Below, piece by piece: positions 16,279-24,734 of a stretch of 36,034 nt of DNA. The position numbers and the translations under genes are program-made. Source of the stretch: an uncultured Intestinimonas sp. (lineage in GTDB: Bacteria; Bacillota; Clostridia; Oscillospirales; Oscillospiraceae); the NCBI RefSeq assembly GCF_944387245.1, contig NZ_CALXEE010000016.1, forward strand, positions 1-36,034, given 5' to 3'. The stretch's first letter is position 1, and every line of letters starts with the position of its first letter. The notes beneath the pieces are model-generated. The model worked only from the letters and a program-made list of their open reading frames with translations. It was not told where the DNA came from and ran no database searches.

Positions 16279-18864
16279 ATGGCTGAGATCTACAGCTTTA
16301 CGGTCAACGGCGTCCTGCGGGAGACGGGGGAGGAGAAGCCCCTCCTGCGCTACCTCCGGGATGACCTGGGCATCACCTCGGTGAAGGACGGGTGCAGCGA
16401 GGGCGCCTGCGGCACCTGCACCATCATCGTGGACGGCAAGGCGGTGCGCTCCTGCATCCTCACCACCAAGAAGGCGGTGGGCAAGACCATCCTCACCGTG
16501 GAGGGCCTCACTGAGGCCGAGCAGGAGGCCTTCGTCTACGCCTTCGGCAAGGTGGGCGCCGTCCAGTGCGGCTTCTGCATCCCCGGTATGGTTCTCTCGG
16601 GCAAAGCCCTGCTGGACCAGGTCCCCGATCCCACCGAGGACCAGATCAAGCAGGCCATCCGGGGCAACGTGTGCCGTTGCACCGGCTACAAGAAGATCAT
16701 CGAGGGCATCACCCTGGCCGGAGCCATCCTCCGGGGGGAGGCCTCCATCGACCCCGAACTGGAGAAGGGCGACACCTACGGCGTGGGCGACCGGGCCTTC
16801 CGCACCGACGTCCGGGACAAGGTTCTGGGTAGGGGAGAGTACGTGGACGATGTCCACATGGAGGGCATGGTCCACGCCTCCGCCGTCCGCTCCCAGTATC
16901 CCCGTGCCCGGGTGCTGGACATCGACGCCAGCGCCGCCCTGGCCCTGCCCGGTGTGCTGGCCGTCCTCACCGCCGACGACGTACCCAACAACAAGGTGGG
17001 CCACATCCAGCAGGACTGGGACGTAATGATCGCCAAGGGGGATGTCACCCGCTGCGTGGGCGACGCCATCTGCCTGGTGGTGGCTGAGACTGAGGACATC
17101 CTTAAAGAGGCCAAAAAGCTGGTCAGGATCGACTATGAACCCCTGGAGCCGGTGCGGAACATCCAGGAGGCCATGGCCCCCGACGCCCCCAAGCTCCATC
17201 CCAACGGCAACCTGTGCCAGTCCCGGCATGTGACCCGGGGCGATGCCAAGGCCGCCCTGGCAAAGTCCAAGTACGTGGTCACCCAGAGCTACACCACCCC
17301 CTTCACCGAGCACGCCTTCCTGGAGCCCGAGTGCGCTGTGGCCTTCCCCTACAAGGACGGCGTGAAGGTGTACACCTCCGACCAGGGCGTCTACGACACC
17401 CGGAAGGAGATCTCCATCATGCTTGGCTGGGACCCCGACCGCATCGTGGTGGAGAACAAGCTGGTGGGCGGCGGCTTCGGCGGAAAGGAGGACGTGTCCG
17501 CCCAGCACATCGCCGTGCTGGCGGCCCTGAAGGTGAACCGGCCGGTGAAGGTGAAGTTCTCCCGGCAGGAGTCCATCAACTTCCACCCCAAGCGCCACTA
17601 TATGGAGGGCACCTTCACCCTGGGCTGCGACGAGAACGGCATCTTCACGGGTCTGGACTGCGAGATCTATTTCGACACCGGTGCCTACGCTTCCCTGTGC
17701 GGGCCGGTGCTGGAGCGGGCCTGCACCCACTCGGTGGGTCCCTACTGCTACCAGAACACCGACATCCGGGGCTTTGGCTACTACACCAACAATCCCCCCG
17801 CCGGCGCCTTCCGGGGCTTCGGCGTGTGCCAGAGCGAGTTCGCCCTGGAGTCCAACATCAACCTGCTGGCCGAGAAGGTGGGCATCTCCCCCTGGGAGAT
17901 CCGCTACCGCAACGCCATTGAGCCGGGGAAGGTGCTGCCCAACGGCCAGATCGCCGACTGCTCCACCGCCCTGAAGGAGACCCTGCTGGCGGTGAAGGAG
18001 GCCTATGAGGCCCACCCCGGCCGGGCGGGCATTGCCTGCGCCATGAAGAACACCGGAGTGGGCGTGGGCCTTCCCGACAAGGGCCGGTGCAAGCTGGCAG
18101 TGAAGGACGGGGTGGTGGGGCTCTACTCCGCCGCCTCCGACATCGGCCAGGGCTGCGCCACCGTATTCCTCCAGGTGCTGGGAGAGACCCTGGGCCTGGG
18201 CCGGGAGCAGATGCGTAACATGGGGGCCAACTCCGAGGTGGCCCCCGACTCCGGCACCACCTCCGGCTCCCGCCAGACCCTCCTCACCGGCGAGGCGGTG
18301 CGCATGGCCGCTGTGGACCTCAAGAAGGATCTGGACGCCGCCGGGGGAGACCTGAGCGCTCTGGAGGGGAAGGAGTACTTTGCCGAGTTCTTCGACCCCA
18401 CCGACAAGCTGGGCTCCGACAAGCCCAACCCAAAGAGCCACGTGGCCTACGGCTTTGCCACCCACGTGGTCATCCTGGACGACGCGGGCAAGGTCAAAGA
18501 GGTCTGGGCCGCCCATGACTCGGGCAAGGTGGTCAACCCCACCTCCATCCAGGGCCAGATCGAGGGCGGCGTCCTCATGGGCCTGGGCTACGCCCTCACC
18601 GAGGACTTCCCCCTGAAGGACTGCGTCCCCCAAGCCAAGTTCGGCACTCTGGGCCTCATGCGTGCCCACCAGATCCCCGACATCCACGCCATCTATGTGG
18701 AGAAGGAGGAGCTGCTCCCCTTCGCCTATGGCGCCAAGGGCATCGGCGAGATTGCCACCATCCCCACCGCCCCCGCCGTTCAAGGCGCCTATTACGCCAT
18801 GGACCACGTGCTGCGCACCAGGCTGCCCATGGAGAATACCTTCTATAAGCCGTCGAAAAAGTGA
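16279..18864 (+). CDS. xdh: Xanthine dehydrogenase, 2Fe-2S plus molybdopterin fusion
   Basis: It hydroxylates purines (hypoxanthine, xanthine) or runs in reverse on urate. It has 861 residues. The N-terminal iron-sulphur domain has the plant-type cluster Cys39, 44, 47, 59 and the second cluster Cys97, 100, 132, 134 (CGFC and CRCTGY). From about 165 on is the molybdopterin catalytic domain, with GGGFGGKED at 397-405, AFRGFGVCQ near 512 and the catalytic Glu824 in GAKGIGE. No FAD subunit is encoded nearby, so electrons must go to another protein, possibly YgfK. The family fusion matches the Xdh named selenium-dependent in clostridia; labile selenium cannot be read from sequence and no in-frame TGA is present. 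ATG follows AGGAGG. Confidence 0.93.
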   Translation: MAEIYSFTVNGVLRETGEEKPLLRYLRDDLGITSVKDGCSEGACGTCTIIVDGKAVRSCILTTKKAVGKTILTVEGLTEAEQEAFVYAFGKVGAVQCGFCIPGMVLSGKALLDQVPDPTEDQIKQAIRGNVCRCTGYKKIIEGITLAGAILRGEASIDPELEKGDTYGVGDRAFRTDVRDKVLGRGEYVDDVHMEGMVHASAVRSQYPRARVLDIDASAALALPGVLAVLTADDVPNNKVGHIQQDWDVMIAKGDVTRCVGDAICLVVAETEDILKEAKKLVRIDYEPLEPVRNIQEAMAPDAPKLHPNGNLCQSRHVTRGDAKAALAKSKYVVTQSYTTPFTEHAFLEPECAVAFPYKDGVKVYTSDQGVYDTRKEISIMLGWDPDRIVVENKLVGGGFGGKEDVSAQHIAVLAALKVNRPVKVKFSRQESINFHPKRHYMEGTFTLGCDENGIFTGLDCEIYFDTGAYASLCGPVLERACTHSVGPYCYQNTDIRGFGYYTNNPPAGAFRGFGVCQSEFALESNINLLAEKVGISPWEIRYRNAIEPGKVLPNGQIADCSTALKETLLAVKEAYEAHPGRAGIACAMKNTGVGVGLPDKGRCKLAVKDGVVGLYSAASDIGQGCATVFLQVLGETLGLGREQMRNMGANSEVAPDSGTTSGSRQTLLTGEAVRMAAVDLKKDLDAAGGDLSALEGKEYFAEFFDPTDKLGSDKPNPKSHVAYGFATHVVILDDAGKVKEVWAAHDSGKVVNPTSIQGQIEGGVLMGLGYALTEDFPLKDCVPQAKFGTLGLMRAHQIPDIHAIYVEKEELLPFAYGAKGIGEIATIPTAPAVQGAYYAMDHVLRTRLPMENTFYKPSKK

Positions 18865-18868
18865 TCCG

Positions 18869-18907
18869 ACGCCCCCGCTCCGCCCCGGCGCAGCGGGGGC
18901 GTTTTTT
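18869..18907 (+). terminator. Terminator of ssnA-ygfK-xdh operon
   Basis: Arms ACGCCCCCGCT (18869-18879) and AGCGGGGGCGT (18892-18902) pair perfectly across a 12-nt loop and are followed by TTTTTT. It lies 5 nt after the xdh stop. Confidence 0.9.
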
Positions 18908-19002
18908 CCCCGGAAGCGTGGGAAAAAGCCTGTCCTCCCAAGGGTTTGGAAGGTGACCTAACAAATTTTCAGGAAACTTGAAAAATATTTTGTTTCCACC
19001 CC

Positions 19003-19030
19003 TTGACATTGTCTGGATACGTGGTATGAT
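19003..19030 (+). promoter_or_regulatory. Promoter of dpaL-ygeY-ygeW-arcC
   Basis: A perfect -35 TTGACA (19003-19008) stands 16 nt from TATGAT (19025-19030). The dpaL ATG is about 55 nt beyond the expected start. With the terminator at 18869-18907, this makes the second half of the purine island a separate transcription unit. Confidence 0.7.
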
Positions 19031-19091
19031 GTACTCAGAATCAGACAAAAAGTATGGAATGCTTTAAAACATTTTGGAGGCGAAAAACGGG

Positions 19092-20327
19092 ATGAAAGAC
19101 CCCATCAAGTGGACGGACAACCACATGCCCAAGAGCGAGGACAAGAATCTGTCCATCATGTCCCTGAGCAACGTGGCCAAGGCGCGGTTTTTCCACAGCA
19201 GCTTCCCCCAGTACTCCATTACCCCTCTGGCCCGGCTGGACGGCATGGCCAAGTACCTGGGGCTGGGCGGGGTCTACGTGAAGGATGAGTCCTACCGCTT
19301 TGGGCTCAACGCTTTTAAGGTGCTGGGCGGCTCCTTCGCTATGGCCAAGTACATCGCCGGTGAGATGGGCCGGGACGTCTCCGAGATGACTTATGATTAC
19401 CTGACCAGCGACTCCTTCCGCAAGGAGTTCGGCCAAGCCACCTTCTTCACCGCCACCGACGGCAACCACGGCCGGGGCATGGCGTGGGCGGCCCACAAGC
19501 TGGGCCAGAAGGCGGTGGTCCACATGCCCAAGGGCTCCAGCCAGTCCCGGTATGACAACATCGCCAAGGAGGGCGCCCAGGTCACCATCGAGGACGTGAA
19601 CTACGACGACTGCGTCCGCATGGCGGCGGCCGAGGCCGAGCAGACCGAGCACGGCGTCATCGTCCAGGACACCGCCTGGGAGGGCTATGAGGAGATCCCC
19701 TCCTGGATCATGCAGGGCTACGGCACCATGGCCAACGAGGCCGCTGACCAGCTCCGGCAGATCGGCGTGAACCGGCCCACCCACGTCTTTGTCCAGGCCG
19801 GCGTGGGCTCCCTGGCCGGCGCCGTGGTGGGCTACTTCACCAACCTCTATCCCAACGATCCCCCCAAGTTCGTGGTCATGGAGGCCCGCGCCGCCGACTG
19901 CCTCTACCGGGGCGCTGTGGCTGGGGACGGAAAGCCCCGCATCGTCACCGGCGACCTCCAGACCATCATGGCCGGTCTGGCCTGCGGCGAGCCCAACACC
20001 CTCTCCTGGGACATTCTGCGCAACCACGTGAGCGCCTTCGTCTCCTGCCCCGACTGGGTGAGCGCCAAGGGCATGCGGATGCTGGGCGTGCCCGTAAAGG
20101 GGGACCCGGTGGTCATCTCCGGCGAGTCCGGCGCCGTGGGCATGGGCTGTCTGGACGCCATCATGTGTGACGACACCTACAAGGATCTGCGGGAGATGCT
20201 GGAGCTGGACCGCTTCAGCCAGGTGCTGATGTTCTCCACCGAGGGCAACACCGACCCGCTGAAGTTCCGCCGGGTGATCTGGGACGGCGAGTATCCCACC
20301 ACCGACTCACCCCAGCACGCCTACTAA
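19092..20327 (+). CDS. dpaL: Diaminopropionate ammonia-lyase
   Basis: This PLP enzyme (YgeX) splits 2,3-diaminopropionate into pyruvate and two ammonia. In anaerobic urate degradation that is the step giving usable carbon. The 411-residue protein has the fold-type II marks: PLP lysine Lys76 in GLNAFKVLGG, TATDGNHGRGMAW for phosphate binding, and QAGVGSLAGAVVG near 235. The ATG at 19092 is chosen over a TTG at 19074 because GGAGG (19076-19080) precedes the former and overlaps the latter. It leads a unit with ygeY (55 nt on), ygeW and arcC. Confidence 0.95.
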   Translation: MKDPIKWTDNHMPKSEDKNLSIMSLSNVAKARFFHSSFPQYSITPLARLDGMAKYLGLGGVYVKDESYRFGLNAFKVLGGSFAMAKYIAGEMGRDVSEMTYDYLTSDSFRKEFGQATFFTATDGNHGRGMAWAAHKLGQKAVVHMPKGSSQSRYDNIAKEGAQVTIEDVNYDDCVRMAAAEAEQTEHGVIVQDTAWEGYEEIPSWIMQGYGTMANEAADQLRQIGVNRPTHVFVQAGVGSLAGAVVGYFTNLYPNDPPKFVVMEARAADCLYRGAVAGDGKPRIVTGDLQTIMAGLACGEPNTLSWDILRNHVSAFVSCPDWVSAKGMRMLGVPVKGDPVVISGESGAVGMGCLDAIMCDDTYKDLREMLELDRFSQVLMFSTEGNTDPLKFRRVIWDGEYPTTDSPQHAY

Positions 20328-20382
20328 GATACGAGCATGTTTTGACGGATGGATCAAATGACTGATAATGGAGGGCACTGAT

Positions 20383-21795
20383 ATGGATTTTGAGCAGATC
20401 AAGAAGGCCGCCGAAGGCTATCGCGCCGACATGACCCGTTTTCTCCGGGATATGATCTCCCACCCCAGCGAGAGCTGCGAGGAGAAGGAGGTCGTGGCCT
20501 GCATCAAGGCCGAGATGGAGAAGCTGGGCTACGACAAGGTGGAGGTCGACGGTCTGGGCAACGTCATCGGCTGGATGGGCGAGGGCGACAAGATCATCGC
20601 CATCGACTCCCACATCGACACCGTGGGCATCGGCAACATCGACAACTGGGAGGCCGACCCCTACAAGGGCTATGAGGACGACGTCATCATCTTCGGCCGG
20701 GGCGGCTCCGACCAGGAGGGCGGTATGGCCTCCGCCACTTACGGCGCCAAGATCATGAAGGATCTGGGCCTCATCCCCGCCGGCTACAAGATCATGGTCG
20801 TGGGCTCCGTCCAGGAGGAGGACTGCGACGGCATGTGCTGGCAGTACATCGTCAACAAGTTCTTCCCCGCCAACGGAATTAAGAAAGAGCAGGTGGAGTT
20901 CGTCATCTCCACCGAGCCCACCGACGGCGGCATCTACCGCGGCCACCGGGGCCGCATGGAGATCCGTGTGGACGTGAAGGGCGTCTCCTGCCACGGCTCC
21001 GCCCCCGAGCGCGGCGACAACGCCATCTACAAGATGGCCGACATCCTCCAGGACGTCCGTGCCCTCAACGAGAACGACGACGCCGACGCCACCGAGATCA
21101 AGGGCCTCGTGAAGATGCTCAATCCCAAGTACAACCCCGAGCACTACGAGGATGCCCGCTTCCTGGGCCGGGGCACCTGCACCACCAGTCAGATCTTCTA
21201 CACCTCTCCCAGCCGCTGCGCCGTGGCCGACTCCTGCGCCATCTCCATCGACCGCCGCATGACCGCCGGCGAGACCTGGGACTCCTGCCTCCAGGAGATC
21301 CGGGATCTGCCCAGCGTGAAGAAGTACGGCGACGACGTGAAGGTGTCCATGTACATGTACGACCGTCCCTCCTGGACCGGCGAGGTCTATGAGACCGAGG
21401 CCTACTTCCCCACCTGGATCAACAAGGAGTCCGCCGCCCACGTCCAGGCTCTGGTGGATGCCCACCACGCCCTCTTCGGCGACAAGCGTCTGGGCTACAC
21501 CGACGCCGACATCAAGCGGGACGCCATGCACCTGCGTGAGGGCCGTCCCCTCACCGACAAGTGGACTTTCTCCACCAACGGTGTGGCCATCCAGGGCCGG
21601 TACGGCATCCCCTGCGTGGGCTTCGGCCCCGGCGCCGAGAGCCAGGCCCACGCCCCCAACGAGATCACCTGGAAGGACGACCTGGTCCGCTGCGCCGCCC
21701 TGTACGCCGCCGTGCCCGGCCTCTACAAGGAGGAGAACAAGACCGACGACGTGACCCAGTTCCGGGCCGGTAAGACCAATAATGACATCAAGTAA
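20383..21795 (+). CDS. ygeY: YgeY, M20-family metallohydrolase
   Basis: This is a zinc-dependent amidohydrolase of the M20/ArgE/DapE fold, the form linked to selenium/molybdenum hydroxylase clusters. The 470-residue protein shows the metal ligands His77 and Asp79 (IDSHIDTVG), Asp110 ([13 protein letters not shown]) and the acidic pair Glu145-Glu146 (VQEED). The dimerisation-domain His lies in [14 protein letters not shown]. It is thought to hydrolyse a ring-opened purine intermediate, yielding diaminopropionate or a precursor, but the substrate is not proved by sequence. The ATG at 20383 follows GGAGGG by 7 nt. Its stop codon lies inside a 22-bp direct repeat shared with the intergenic region. 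Confidence 0.92.
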   Translation: MDFEQIKKAAEGYRADMTRFLRDMISHPSESCEEKEVVACIKAEMEKLGYDKVEVDGLGNVIGWMGEGDKIIAIDSHIDTVGIGNIDNWEADPYKGYEDDVIIFGRGGSDQEGGMASATYGAKIMKDLGLIPAGYKIMVVGSVQEEDCDGMCWQYIVNKFFPANGIKKEQVEFVISTEPTDGGIYRGHRGRMEIRVDVKGVSCHGSAPERGDNAIYKMADILQDVRALNENDDADATEIKGLVKMLNPKYNPEHYEDARFLGRGTCTTSQIFYTSPSRCAVADSCAISIDRRMTAGETWDSCLQEIRDLPSVKKYGDDVKVSMYMYDRPSWTGEVYETEAYFPTWINKESAAHVQALVDAHHALFGDKRLGYTDADIKRDAMHLREGRPLTDKWTFSTNGVAIQGRYGIPCVGFGPGAESQAHAPNEITWKDDLVRCAALYAAVPGLYKEENKTDDVTQFRAGKTNNDIK

Positions 21796-21964
21796 GAAGC
21801 GCGGAGCCGTCGAGCAGGGGAGCCTGGACCGGAGCGAGGGCGAGCGGAGGGCCGTATCGGTCCGCAGACCAGCCTGAGACGAAGGGAAGGCGACCCGACC
21901 GCGAGACGAGCAAAGCGTGACAGTAAGAAGCGCGGAGCCGTCGCGAGCAGGCGCAGCGTGACAG
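21791..21964. repeat. Degenerate tandem repeat after ygeY
   Basis: A 22-bp sequence (AGTAAGAAGCGCGGAGCCGT plus CG) occurs at 21791-21812 and again at 21922-21943. The first copy contains the ygeY stop codon. Each copy is followed, at different distances, by a related GCGAG...GCGTGACAG tail (21901-21923 and 21943-21964). The unit seems to have been duplicated with internal material between. It interrupts the space between ygeY and ygeW. Confidence 0.75.
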
Positions 21965-22021
21965 ACCAGTGCGCAATACGGATGAATTATAAGTTAAAAT
22001 TGAGATAAGGAGACGGTTTTC

Positions 22022-23221
22022 ATGGATAAGACCCTTCAGATGTATATCGACAAGCTCAACAAGCTCAACTTCAAGGACATGTACAACGGCGACTTCTTCC
22101 TGACCTGGGAGAAGACCGACGACGAGATCGAGGCCGTGTTCACCCTGGCCGACGCCCTGCGTTACATGCGTGAGAACAACATCTCCACCAAGATCTTCGA
22201 GTCCGGCCTGGGCATCTCCCTCTTCCGCGACAACTCCACCCGCACCCGGTTCTCCTTCGCCTCCGCCTGCAACCTGCTGGGCCTGGAGGTCCAGGACCTG
22301 GACGAGGGCAAGAGCCAGATCGCCCACGGCGAGACCGTCCGTGAGACTGCCAACATGATCTCCTTCATGGCCGACGTCATCGGTATCCGTGACGACATGT
22401 ACATCGGCAAGGGCAACAAGTACATGCACGAGGTGGTGGACGCCGTCACCGCCGGCAACAAGGACGGGGTCCTGGAGCAGAAGCCCACCCTGGTGAACCT
22501 GCAGTGCGACATTGACCACCCCACCCAGTGCATGGCCGACATGCTGCACATCATCCATGAGTTCGGCGGCGTGGAGAACCTGAAGGGCAAGAAGGTGGCC
22601 ATGACCTGGGCCTACTCCCCCTCCTACGGCAAGCCCCTCTCCGTGCCCCAGGGTGTTATCGGCCTGATGACCCGCTTCGGCATGGACGTGGTCCTGGCCC
22701 ATCCCGAGGGCTACGAGGTCATGCCCGAGGTGGAAGAGGTCGCCAAGAAGAACGCCGAGAAGTCCGGCGGCACCTTCACCAAGACCAACTCCATGGCTGA
22801 GGCCTTCAAGGACGCCGACATCGTGTATCCCAAGAGCTGGGCTCCCTTCGCCGCCATGGAGAAGCGTACCGACCTGTATGCTCAGGGTGACTCCGAGGGC
22901 ATCAAGGCCCTGGAGAAGGAGCTGCTGGCCCAGAACGCCGAGCACAAGGACTGGTGCTGCACCGAGGAGCTCATGAAGACCACCAAGGACGGCAAGGCCC
23001 TTTACATGCACTGCCTGCCCGCCGACATCAACGGCGTCTCCTGTGTGGACGGCGAGGTGGAGGCCAGCGTATTCGACCGCTACCGCGATCCCCTCTACAA
23101 GGAGGCTTCCTTCAAGCCCTACATCATCGCCGCCATGATTTTCCTGGCCAAGGTGAAGGACCCCCAGGCCACTCTGAAGGCCCTGGAGGACCGTGGCATC
23201 GCCCGCTGGTTCCAGAAGTAA
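22022..23221 (+). CDS. ygeW: YgeW, knotted carbamoyltransferase
   Basis: It belongs to the aspartate/ornithine transcarbamoylase family, in the knotted-fold branch found with ygeXY and ygfK. In this pathway it is expected to run phosphorolytically, giving carbamoyl phosphate for ArcC. The 399-residue protein has the carbamoyl phosphate site SLFRDNSTRTRFSF (STRTR at 72-76), IDHPTQCMAD near 165 and the second-domain motif HCLPADI near 330. The ATG follows AAGGAG. Its codons are almost all C/G-ending, with many CGT arginines, as expected for strong expression. A rho-independent terminator follows 80 nt after the stop, so arcC may be expressed less. Confidence 0.93.
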   Translation: MDKTLQMYIDKLNKLNFKDMYNGDFFLTWEKTDDEIEAVFTLADALRYMRENNISTKIFESGLGISLFRDNSTRTRFSFASACNLLGLEVQDLDEGKSQIAHGETVRETANMISFMADVIGIRDDMYIGKGNKYMHEVVDAVTAGNKDGVLEQKPTLVNLQCDIDHPTQCMADMLHIIHEFGGVENLKGKKVAMTWAYSPSYGKPLSVPQGVIGLMTRFGMDVVLAHPEGYEVMPEVEEVAKKNAEKSGGTFTKTNSMAEAFKDADIVYPKSWAPFAAMEKRTDLYAQGDSEGIKALEKELLAQNAEHKDWCCTEELMKTTKDGKALYMHCLPADINGVSCVDGEVEASVFDRYRDPLYKEASFKPYIIAAMIFLAKVKDPQATLKALEDRGIARWFQK

Positions 23222-23301
23222 GACCGCATTCCCGGCGGGAGGCTCTTTCCCGGCCATCCGCCTGACATCTGCCATCCATTTCTGACCTTCCTTCCCCCAA
23301 C

Positions 23302-23357
23302 GGACCCACCCGCCTGATGGAACTGAACTTTCTGTGCGGGTGGGTCCCACTATTTTT
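23302..23357 (+). terminator. Terminator after ygeW
   Basis: Perfect 12-bp arms GGACCCACCCGC (23302-23313) and GCGGGTGGGTCC (23336-23347) enclose 22 nt and are followed by CACTATTTTT. Read-through would be needed for arcC to share the dpaL promoter. Confidence 0.75.
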
Positions 23358-23362
23358 CCCCC

Positions 23363-23599
23363 AGAACAGCGAAGCTGTTCTGGGGCACCCGAGAGTGACT
23401 TCACATGCTCGGCGGAAGTGAATTCCGCCTGCGCCAAGGGTCTGCCAAGGGGCAGACCGCTTGAACGCGCCGGACGGCGCGGGAACAGCTTCGCTGTCCC
23501 GGGGACCCGAAAGTGACTTCATATGCCCGGCGGAAGTGAATTCCGCCTGCGCCAAGGGCCTGCCTGCGGCAGACCGCTTGAGCGCGCCAAAAGGCGCGG
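23363..23599. repeat. Two tandem copies of a 118-bp hairpin-rich repeat
   Basis: Copy 1 (about 23363-23480) and copy 2 (about 23482-23599) repeat with a period of 118 bp. Each holds four hairpins in order: AGAACAGC/GCTGTTCT (GGAACAGC/GCTGTCC in copy 2), GGCGGAA/TTCCGCC, GTCTGCC/GGCAGAC-type and CGCGCC/GGCGCG. Both copies also have AGTGACTTCA. Arms differ between copies while pairing is largely kept. Open frames through it, including an extension of arcC, look spurious. Confidence 0.8.
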
Positions 23600-23652
23600 C
23601 ACGCATTGCCGCCCTAAGTCCGAACAGGTTTGAAAAAACGAGGTGCAGTATC

Positions 23653-24594
23653 ATGGGTAAACGTATCGTGATCGCCCTGGGCGGCAATGCTCTGGGCGAC
23701 AATCTCCCCGAGCAGATGATCGCCGTGAAGCAGACGGCCAAGGCAATCGCCGACCTCATCCAGGAGGGCCACGAGGTGGTTATTGCCCATGGAAACGGTC
23801 CCCAGGTGGGCATGATCCAGAAGGCAATGGCGGAGCTCACCCGCTCCGAACCCGAGAAGTACATCCCCTGCCCGCTGTCGGTGTGCGTGGCCATGAGCCA
23901 GGGCTACATCGGCTATGACCTCCAGAATGCCCTTCGGGAGGAGCTGCTGGACCGGGGCATCGCCAAGGGCGTGGCCACCGTCCTCACCCAGGTGGAGGTG
24001 GACCCCGACGATCCCGCCTTCTCCCACCCCACCAAGCCCATCGGAGCCTTCATGACCAAGGCCGAGGCCGACAAGCTGGTGGCCGAGCGTGGCTACGATG
24101 TCATCGAGGACGCCGGCCGGGGATACCGCCGTGTGGTGGCCTCTCCCAAGCCCGTGTCCATCGTGGAGATCCAGTCCATCCGGGACATGGTGGAGGCCGG
24201 CCTGGTGGTGGTTGCTTGCGGCGGTGGCGGAATCCCCGTCTTCAAGACCGAGGGACACCACCTGAAGGGCGCCGCCGCTGTCATTGACAAGGATTTTGCC
24301 GCCTGCACCCTGGCCCAGCAGCTGGACGCCGACTGCCTCATTATCCTCACCGCCGTGGAGAAGGTGGCCATCCACTTCGGCAAGCCCGACGTGCAGTGGC
24401 TCTCCACCCTGACCCCGGCCCAGGCCGAGAAGTACATGGCCGACGGGGAGTTCGCCCCCGGCTCCATGCTGCCCAAGGTCCAGGCCGCCGTCCAGTTCGC
24501 CCAGTCCAAGGAGGGCCGCACCGCTCTTATCACCCTCCTGGAGAAGGCCAAGGACGGTATTGAGGGCAAGACGGGTACCCTCATTCAGCAATAA
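23653..24594 (+). CDS. arcC: Carbamate kinase
   Basis: It transfers phosphate from carbamoyl phosphate to ADP, giving ATP, CO2 and ammonia, and would harvest the energy released through YgeW. The 313 residues match the family. Marks are the N-terminal IVIALGGNAL, AHGNGPQVGMI near residue 47, VACGGGGIPV near 195 and GSMLPKVQAAVQF near the end. The ATG at 23653 follows GAGGTG; a longer frame from 23461 would add repeat-encoded residues and is rejected. It stands last in the purine island and ends before an inverted repeat. Confidence 0.95.
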   Translation: MGKRIVIALGGNALGDNLPEQMIAVKQTAKAIADLIQEGHEVVIAHGNGPQVGMIQKAMAELTRSEPEKYIPCPLSVCVAMSQGYIGYDLQNALREELLDRGIAKGVATVLTQVEVDPDDPAFSHPTKPIGAFMTKAEADKLVAERGYDVIEDAGRGYRRVVASPKPVSIVEIQSIRDMVEAGLVVVACGGGGIPVFKTEGHHLKGAAAVIDKDFAACTLAQQLDADCLIILTAVEKVAIHFGKPDVQWLSTLTPAQAEKYMADGEFAPGSMLPKVQAAVQFAQSKEGRTALITLLEKAKDGIEGKTGTLIQQ

Positions 24595-24603
24595 GAGAGG
24601 AAA

Positions 24604-24655
24604 CGCCGCCGGTCTAAGGGGAAAATCTCCCTTTTGACCGGCGGCGAAGTCTTTT
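24604..24655 (+). terminator. Probable terminator after arcC
   Basis: Arms CGCCGCCGGTC (24604-24614) and GACCGGCGGCG (24636-24646) pair perfectly. The stretch between them can partly pair inside (AAGGGG with CTCCCTT). AAGTCTTTT follows, so the T-tract is weak. Confidence 0.65.
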
Positions 24656-24734
24656 CCGGGGTTGACCCGGCGCGTGCTTTCCATTAAAATGTAGGAAGCG
24701 AAAGATTGGCCGGCGGGCCAAAGACGGTTGGACG

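Noticed and set aside
15562-18807. A very long - strand open frame opposite xdh
   Set aside because: It is the antisense shadow of xdh in G+C-rich DNA; its translation is low-complexity Gly/His/Val-rich with no domain.
16279-18864. Selenocysteine in Xdh
   Set aside because: No in-frame TGA occurs. Selenium in this family is a labile cofactor and leaves no codon trace.
23461-23652. N-terminal extension of carbamate kinase
   Set aside because: The extra residues are encoded by the tandem repeat; the family N-terminus and a ribosome site place the start at 23653.
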